From positions 1 through 11,125 of the forward strand of contig JAOZMR010000069.1 of NCBI GenBank assembly GCA_029934215.1: a stretch of 11,125 nt of DNA. The letters run 5' to 3'. Within the stretch, counting starts at the first letter, position 1, and every line of letters starts with the position of its first letter. This DNA is from Pontiellaceae bacterium (GTDB taxonomy: Bacteria > Verrucomicrobiota > Kiritimatiellia > Kiritimatiellales > Tichowtungiaceae). Shown here in pieces: positions 7,040-11,125 of this stretch. The position numbers and the translations under genes are program-made. A model generated the notes under the pieces. That model was not told the DNA's origin, did not search any database, and was given only the letters and a program-made list of their open reading frames with translations.

Positions 7040-7507
7040 ATGAAAAAAAAAGTAATTTTAGAGGCAGTGCTTGCGGAGTTGGAGAGCGATCTCCATCGGT
7101 TACATGCGGCAAACGAAGACGCATCGGCTGGTGCAACATCGAGCGAGGCACGCGCGGAAACAAAGTGGGACACCTGCGGTTTGGAGTCGTCTTATTTGGC
7201 TCGTGGCCATGCCATGCAGTTTGAGGCGTTGGCGACAAATGTTCATGAATTGCGTGCAACACCTTTGGTGTCGTTTGATGATAAACCGATTGCCGAGGGT
7301 GCATTGGTTGAGGTGGAGCAGAGCGGAGAAATGATGCTGTTTTTTCTTCTTCCATGTGGCGGCGGTGTTGAGGTTACGGTCGAAAAACGGGAGATCACGG
7401 TGATTACACCCGAGTCGCCGGTCGGTGCTGCCTTGCTCAATAAAAAACCGGGCGATACGTATTCGTTTCGCGCAGGAGCTGCAGGGACGATTCTCACGGT
7501 TCAGTAA
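7040..7507 (+). CDS. GreA/GreB-like C-domain protein with atypical N-terminal helix region
   Basis: The 155-residue product has an alpha-helical, charged N-terminal half (about 4-72) containing KWDTCGLESSYLARG (42-56). Its C-terminal FKBP-like domain (about 80-155) has the GreA signature ITVITPESPVGAALLNKKPGD (119-139). Known GreA and GreB insert a coiled coil with an acidic tip into the RNA polymerase secondary channel to rescue stalled complexes. Here the N-terminal half is a different type, known from proteins loosely annotated as GreA/GreB-family factors, so transcript cleavage should not be assumed. It more safely counts as a candidate RNA-polymerase-binding protein. No strong ribosome site precedes the ATG. 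The start is supported by the MKKKVILEAV opening. A run of nine A bases follows the ATG. It stands alone between the SDR gene and valS on the same strand. Confidence 0.75.
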   Translation: MKKKVILEAVLAELESDLHRLHAANEDASAGATSSEARAETKWDTCGLESSYLARGHAMQFEALATNVHELRATPLVSFDDKPIAEGALVEVEQSGEMMLFFLLPCGGGVEVTVEKREITVITPESPVGAALLNKKPGDTYSFRAGAAGTILTVQ

Positions 7508-7588
7508 CCTGAAGTCGAAGACGGATGAATCGCGTGAGGGGTGGAGAGCGTAGTGAGGAAAAAAGAAATTTAACGGAGTGGAGATTTT

Positions 7589-10264
7589 ATGAGTGAATTA
7601 TCAAAAAATTATGAGCCGAAGAGTGTTGAGGAGAAGTGGTACAATCAGTGGTTAGAGGAGAAAGCGTTTGCCGCACAGCCGGATGAGTCGCGCGATCCAG
7701 CAACGATTGTGATTCCGCCGCCGAATGTGACCGGAATCCTTCACATGGGCCACGCGCTCAACAACACGATCCAAGATGTACTGATGCGCTGGTGGCGGAT
7801 GCAGGGGAAAAATGCGCTGTGGGTTCCTGGGACGGATCATGCGGGAATTGCCACGCAAAATGTGGTGGAGCGCAAGCTCGCGAAGGAGGGCAAGACTCGT
7901 CACGACCTCAAGCGCGATGAGTTTTTGAAGGAGGTTTGGGACTGGAAGGACGAGTACGGCAGTACGATTGTTAATCAGCTCAAAAAGCTCGGTTCTTCGT
8001 GCGACTGGGATCGCGAACGCTTTACGATGGATGAAGGCTTGAGTAAAGCGGTGATGGAAGTGTTCTGTCGCCTCTATGAAAAGAAACTCATTTATCGCGG
8101 CAACCGGATCATCAACTGGTGCCCGCGCTGTACGACTGCGCTGTCCGACGAAGAGAGCGAGCATGTCGACACCGAAGGTTCACTCTATTACATCCGGTAT
8201 GCGGTGAAGGGCGAAAAACGTAAAATAGTGGTCGCCACGACGCGCCCCGAAACGATGCTTGGCGATGTGGCGGTGGCGGTCAGCCCGCGCGACAAACGCT
8301 ACGCGGATCTCGTCGGAAAAATGATCGTTCTTCCAATCCTTGGAAGAGAAATTCCGGTGATTGCCGATGAATATGTTGATCCAGAGTTTGGAACCGGTTG
8401 CGTGAAAATTACGCCGGCGCATGACCCGAACGACTATGAAATGGGGCAGCGTCACGATCTTACGCCGATTAATGTGATGGACGATCACGGCATCATGAAT
8501 GCCGAGGCGGGAACTTATGAAGGACTCGATCGCTTCGAGTGCCGCAAGCAGTTGATCGAAGATCTTCAGCAGGGCGGACTGGTTGAGCAGATCGATGCGC
8601 ATCAGCACGCAGTGGGTCACTGCTATCGTTGTTCGACGGTGGTGGAGCCGCGCCTGTCGCCACAGTGGTTTGTGAAAATGGAGCCGTTGGCTAAACCCGC
8701 GATCGAAGCGGTTCGTTCTGGGAAAATCAAATTTGTTCCCGAGCGTTGGAATAAGGTCTATCTCGAATGGATGGAAAATATCCGCGACTGGTGCATTTCG
8801 CGTCAGATCTGGTGGGGGCACCGAATTCCCGTTTTCTACTGCGACACCTGCGGACACGAATGGGTTTCCAAAGAAAAAGCGGAGTCTTGTCCCGCCTGTG
8901 GCGTAACCGATATTCGTCAAGACGAAGATGTGCTCGATACGTGGTTCTCTTCCTGGCTCTGGCCCTTCAGCGTGTTCGGCTGGCCCGAAGACACCGAAGA
9001 TCTGAAGCATTTTTATCCGACCAACACGATTGCCACCGCTCCAGAGATTCTCTTTTTTTGGGTGGCGCGTATGATTATGGGTGGGCTTGAGTTTATGGGC
9101 GAAATCCCGTTCGATACGGTCTATTTCCACGGAACGGTTCGCGACGATCAGGGTCGCAAAATGAGCAAGAGCCTCGGCAATTCCATTGACCCGCTCGTCA
9201 TCATTGAAAAGTACAGCGCCGACGCGTTGCGCTTCAGTCTGATGATGCTGACGGCGACCGGACAAGACGTATACATCAGCGACGAAAAATTCGAGTTGGG
9301 GCGCAACTTCTGCACCAAAATCTGGAACGCCGCGCGCTTTATGCAGATGAATGCGACGAGCGACATGGATCTCGATCCCGAGAATATCGATTTCAGCACC
9401 ATGAGCCTCAGCCCCGACGATCAACATATTCTCGCGAAACTGAGCGAAACAATTCGCAGCACCGAAGAGAATCTTGCGAAGCATCGTTTCAACGATGCCG
9501 CGCTCGCGATGTACGACTTCACGCGTCACTCGTTCTGCGACTGGTATGTGGAATATTCCAAGAGTGCATTCCGTGGCGACGATCCGCAGCGCAAACTTGA
9601 AGTCGAGCAAGTAATGAACTACGTCTTCTCCTGCACAATTCGCCTGCTTCATCCGTTCATTCCATTCATCACCGAAGAACTCTGGCACGGCATGGGCTAC
9701 AACACGAGTCACGAAAGCATTCAGCGAGCTCCGTGGCCGAAAGCACTCTCCGAAGAAGATCTCGCCGAATGGGGCGTGGAAGACCGCGTGGTCGAATATG
9801 TGGATGCAAAACACGATCTCATTCGTGTCGGACGCACCTTGCGCAGCGATTACAACCTGACCCCGAAACAGCATGCAAAATTCTCGATCCGCCCAGCGCA
9901 AGAGCGCGGAGCCGAATTGCTTCGCGAAGATCTCGATTCCGTTTCATTGCTACTCGGCGCGGAATCCATCGAAGTCGATCGCACCTTCACACCCGAAGGC
10001 GCGATGCCCAGCGGGATCAGCCAGCTCGGAACAGTTTATATGTCGATCGAAGGACTCGTCGATATCGAAGCCGAAGTCGCGCGTTTGAAAAAGCAGCTTG
10101 AAACCGTTGAAAAAGGAATCACAGGAATCACCAAAAAGCTATCGAACGAAAACTTTGTCAAACGCGCACCCGCCGACATCATTGCCGGCGAAGAAAAGAA
10201 GAAAGCCGACTGGCTCGAAAAACGCGAGAAATTCCAGAAGCTGATCGAAACCTTATCCGCCTAA
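7589..10264 (+). CDS. valS: Valine--tRNA ligase
   Basis: This class I aminoacyl-tRNA synthetase charges tRNA-Val in the cytoplasm. At 891 residues it is full length. HMGH (52-55) is the HIGH motif and KMSKS (524-528) is intact. The editing (CP1) domain carries ATTRPETMLGD (216-226) and the conserved HDPNDYE segment (278-284), which in the family hydrolyse Thr-tRNA-Val. CxxC pairs at 178/181, 345/348, 418/421 and 434/437 suggest zinc knuckles. The anticodon-binding domain covers about 610-760. A coiled-coil tail (about 825-891), specific to ValRS, starts around LVDIEAEVARLKKQL. GGAG at 7580-7583 lies 5 nt before the ATG, and a second GGAG lies at 7575-7578. Nothing is broken. The gene ends in its own terminator hairpin. 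Genetic proximity to ilvBN links valine synthesis and use, but they need not share a transcript. Confidence 0.98.
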   Translation: MSELSKNYEPKSVEEKWYNQWLEEKAFAAQPDESRDPATIVIPPPNVTGILHMGHALNNTIQDVLMRWWRMQGKNALWVPGTDHAGIATQNVVERKLAKEGKTRHDLKRDEFLKEVWDWKDEYGSTIVNQLKKLGSSCDWDRERFTMDEGLSKAVMEVFCRLYEKKLIYRGNRIINWCPRCTTALSDEESEHVDTEGSLYYIRYAVKGEKRKIVVATTRPETMLGDVAVAVSPRDKRYADLVGKMIVLPILGREIPVIADEYVDPEFGTGCVKITPAHDPNDYEMGQRHDLTPINVMDDHGIMNAEAGTYEGLDRFECRKQLIEDLQQGGLVEQIDAHQHAVGHCYRCSTVVEPRLSPQWFVKMEPLAKPAIEAVRSGKIKFVPERWNKVYLEWMENIRDWCISRQIWWGHRIPVFYCDTCGHEWVSKEKAESCPACGVTDIRQDEDVLDTWFSSWLWPFSVFGWPEDTEDLKHFYPTNTIATAPEILFFWVARMIMGGLEFMGEIPFDTVYFHGTVRDDQGRKMSKSLGNSIDPLVIIEKYSADALRFSLMMLTATGQDVYISDEKFELGRNFCTKIWNAARFMQMNATSDMDLDPENIDFSTMSLSPDDQHILAKLSETIRSTEENLAKHRFNDAALAMYDFTRHSFCDWYVEYSKSAFRGDDPQRKLEVEQVMNYVFSCTIRLLHPFIPFITEELWHGMGYNTSHESIQRAPWPKALSEEDLAEWGVEDRVVEYVDAKHDLIRVGRTLRSDYNLTPKQHAKFSIRPAQERGAELLREDLDSVSLLLGAESIEVDRTFTPEGAMPSGISQLGTVYMSIEGLVDIEAEVARLKKQLETVEKGITGITKKLSNENFVKRAPADIIAGEEKKKADWLEKREKFQKLIETLSA

Positions 10265-10293
10265 TTTCCCGGGTACGGGAAATTAGAAGTTTT
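10261..10293 (+). terminator. Intrinsic terminator of valS
   Basis: CTAATTTCCCG (10261-10271), loop GGTA, and CGGGAAATTAG (10276-10286) form a perfect 11-bp stem, followed by AAG and a short T-run (10290-10293). The valS stop TAA (10262-10264) lies inside the left arm, so the terminator and the end of the gene overlap. The T-run is short, but stem quality and position make the call good. Confidence 0.75.
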
Positions 10294-10300
10294 GAACGCA

Positions 10301-10321
10301 GAATAGGCTTCCAGCCTGTTC
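10301..10321. repeat. REP-like hairpin sharing a 13-bp core with the helicase gene
   Basis: GAATAGGCT (10301-10309), loop TCC, and AGCCTGTTC (10313-10321) pair over 9 bp with one G-T wobble. The core AGGCTTCCAGCCT (10305-10317) is identical, in reverse complement, to 1407-1419. A further small stem ATGCT/AGCAT follows at 10322-10338. Confidence 0.5.
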
Positions 10322-10371
10322 ATGCTCTGGAAAAGCATCCGCAGGTAATACAGATTTACGCAGATGTGGGA

Positions 10372-10476
10372 GTGGGAGCTTTACGCTTACCCCCAAACAT
10401 CAAACCACGACCCAGCGAATTTAAGGTGGAATTCGCTGGGTCGTGGTTTGATGTTGGGGGTAAGCGTAACTCTCAC
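10372..10476. repeat. Long fold-back (near-perfect inverted repeat) element
   Basis: The left arm (10381-10421) begins TTACGCTTACCCCC and ends CCCAGCGAATT. The right arm (10430-10469) is its reverse complement apart from a single bulged A among 10395-10397, so 40 bp pair around an 8-nt loop (TAAGGTGG). Past a 2-nt bulge (10379-10380), GTGGGAG (10372-10378) pairs with CTCTCAC (10470-10476) with one wobble. No T-run follows, no transposase is present and no target duplication is evident. It may be a MITE-like or fold-back mobile remnant, or a transcribed long hairpin that RNase III would cut. An open frame that crosses it exists only because of the repeat and is not credible as a gene. Confidence 0.8.
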
Positions 10477-10664
10477 ATTCCCTCTATAAATCCAAGCACT
10501 GACACACTCCAACATTCCTCACGGCACCGCGCTATGCAATCCGTAAAGAGCGCGACAAAAGAACGCAGCAACAAGAAACCTGGCAAGCCGCTCAGAGTAA
10601 GGCGAGAGCGTTCTGTTTGTAAAAATTCTTGCAGTATTTAGAGAGACGCTCTACGGTAACTTAT
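10477..10664. other. Gene-free spacer between fold-back element and hicA remnant
   Basis: I see no recognisable gene here. One plus-strand stretch without a start codon, 10503-10622 (39 codons then TAA), reads as a charged, helix-like tail containing PRYAIRKERDKRTQQQETWQ. It could be the last piece of a lost gene. It is too short to identify. No convincing promoter for the hic remnant was found. Confidence 0.25.
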
Positions 10665-10799
10665 ATGGGCACACGAGAAAAAATATTACGGCAAATTCTT
10701 AGAGGCACATCTGATACAAACATCAAATTCGCCGACCTTCAAAATTTATCATTCTATCTAGATTTAAAGAAAGAACAATGCAAATTTGAAGAACTATAA
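10665..10799 (+). pseudogene. hicA: Truncated hicA toxin remnant
   Basis: The frame of 44 residues begins MGTREKILRQILRGTSDTNI and continues KFADLQNL, matching the start of HicA mRNA-interferase toxins of the form that precedes a short HicB. After DLQNL the sequence is short and diverged (ending KFEEL). It lacks the family's GSHHIF-type segment with the catalytic histidine, and the conserved C-terminal half is missing. HicA is normally about 60-85 residues. An internal deletion is the simplest explanation. Its TAA overlaps the ATG of the next frame by one base, as in intact hicAB pairs. As it stands, it should not make an active RNA-cleaving toxin. Confidence 0.6.
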
Positions 10800-11011
10800 T
10801 GGATAAATATGAAACCGCAATATTTTAGAGTAACAAAGATGACTCTTTTGTTGCAGACGTTCCTGAACTAGCGGGATGCATGCCTCACGGCGATTCATAT
10901 GAATCTTCTCTCGCAAATGCCAGCGACGCAGTTGATCGCTGGATAGAGACCGCAAAAGAGTTTGGCGATAACATCCCTGAAGCACGTGGACAGCGTCTCG
11001 CTTATGCCTAA
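10799..11011 (+). pseudogene. hicB: hicB antitoxin with an amber codon at position 10
   Basis: The frame of 70 codons reads MDKYETAIF, then TAG (10826-10828), then SNKDDSFVADVPELAGCMPH, and ends WIETAKEFGDNIPEARGQRLAYA. This is a complete short HicB: a partial RNase-H-like domain that binds and blocks HicA, with the family's VPELxGCMxHGD and terminal GxRLxYA pattern. In relatives the residue after the F/Y-rich strand is Trp (TGG), so a single G-to-A change gives the TAG. No frame shift is needed, and reading continues without any other stop. TAG also ends ilvB, ilvN and the SDR gene in this window, so it is not recoded here. A restart at Met28 would remove the first strand. The neighbouring toxin is also broken, which would make loss of the antitoxin tolerable. 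Confidence 0.75.
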
Positions 11012-11100
11012 AATTCACAGATCACAATAGACATCCACATCGCTGGGGAGCTGTGTCTGACGACTCTTTCCCCCCTCCCATTTGTGTGCATTTCCGGGTA

Positions 11101-11125
11101 GAGCCCCCAGTTGCCTGAAGGGCTC
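11101..11125. other. Hairpin at the right edge
   Basis: GAGCCC (11101-11106) pairs with GGGCTC (11120-11125), with an inner CAG/CTG stem around loop TTGC. The window ends at the last paired base, so it is not possible to see whether a T-run follows. It could be a terminator or a repeat end. The rest of 11012-11100 shows nothing recognisable. Confidence 0.3.

Noticed and set aside
7043..7051. Programmed frameshift at the A-run after the GreA-like start codon
   Set aside because: The zero frame is open and matches the family from the first residues, so no shift is needed.
8180..9901. 573-codon open frame antisense to valS
   Set aside because: It lies wholly within valS, whose motifs are all intact. 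Its His/Arg/Phe-rich composition is typical of antisense shadows.
10372..10476. Integron attC site
   Set aside because: The size would fit, but I find no RYYYAAC / GTTRRRY core pair at the ends and no integrase, and the pairing is far more perfect than in attC sites.
10366..10641. 91-codon plus-strand open frame through the fold-back element
   Set aside because: It is produced by the two arms of the inverted repeat, has no ribosome site and gives no family resemblance.
10826..10828. TAG read as an amino acid (stop-codon recoding)
   Set aside because: TAG is the normal stop of ilvB, ilvN and the SDR gene in the same window.
1..11125. CRISPR array, tRNA, rRNA or complete insertion sequence
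   Set aside because: No regularly spaced direct repeats, cloverleaf pattern, rRNA-like stretch or transposase frame was seen on either strand.

Overview
The window looks like a chromosomal piece from a Gram-negative bacterium of roughly balanced GC content. The Gram-negative call rests on a LolC/LolE-type lipoprotein-release permease and on a small lipoprotein with a lipobox. The lineage cannot be fixed from the sequence alone. The mix of genes and the short hairpin repeats would suit the PVC group (for example Kiritimatiellota), but this is only an impression.

Left part, minus strand (1-3244): the N-terminal 623 residues of a large SNF2/RapA-type helicase run off the left edge. A complete LolC/LolE-family permease lies upstream of it. 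Its ATPase partner LolD is not in the window. The helicase gene carries two short GAGG..CCTC hairpins in a linker region. One contains a 13-bp core that recurs exactly in the spacer after valS, which suggests a dispersed repeat family partly absorbed into coding sequence.

Middle, plus strand (3425-7507): a divergent control region with an 8-bp inverted repeat touching a candidate -35 box precedes ilvB. ilvN follows after a 114-bp gap. Together they encode acetolactate synthase, the first common enzyme of valine, leucine and isoleucine synthesis. Next come a small lipoprotein with an HMA-like fold that lacks the metal-binding cysteines and, overlapping it by one base, a pteridine-reductase-like SDR enzyme. 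A GreA-C-domain protein of unusual type follows.

Right part, plus strand (7589-11125): valS, complete with all signature motifs, ends in a hairpin terminator that contains its own stop codon. Beyond it lies a decayed, repeat-rich region: a REP-like hairpin, a 105-nt fold-back element with about 40-bp arms, and a degraded hicAB toxin-antitoxin pair. hicA is truncated to 44 codons without its catalytic His segment. hicB reads end to end except for one amber codon where a Trp is expected. The last 114 bases contain only a small hairpin at the edge.

Most of the window is housekeeping. The unusual items are the cysteine-less HMA lipoprotein coupled to the SDR gene, the long fold-back element, the repeat inside the helicase gene and the dead hicAB module. 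I found no clear evidence for a wholly new multi-gene system.
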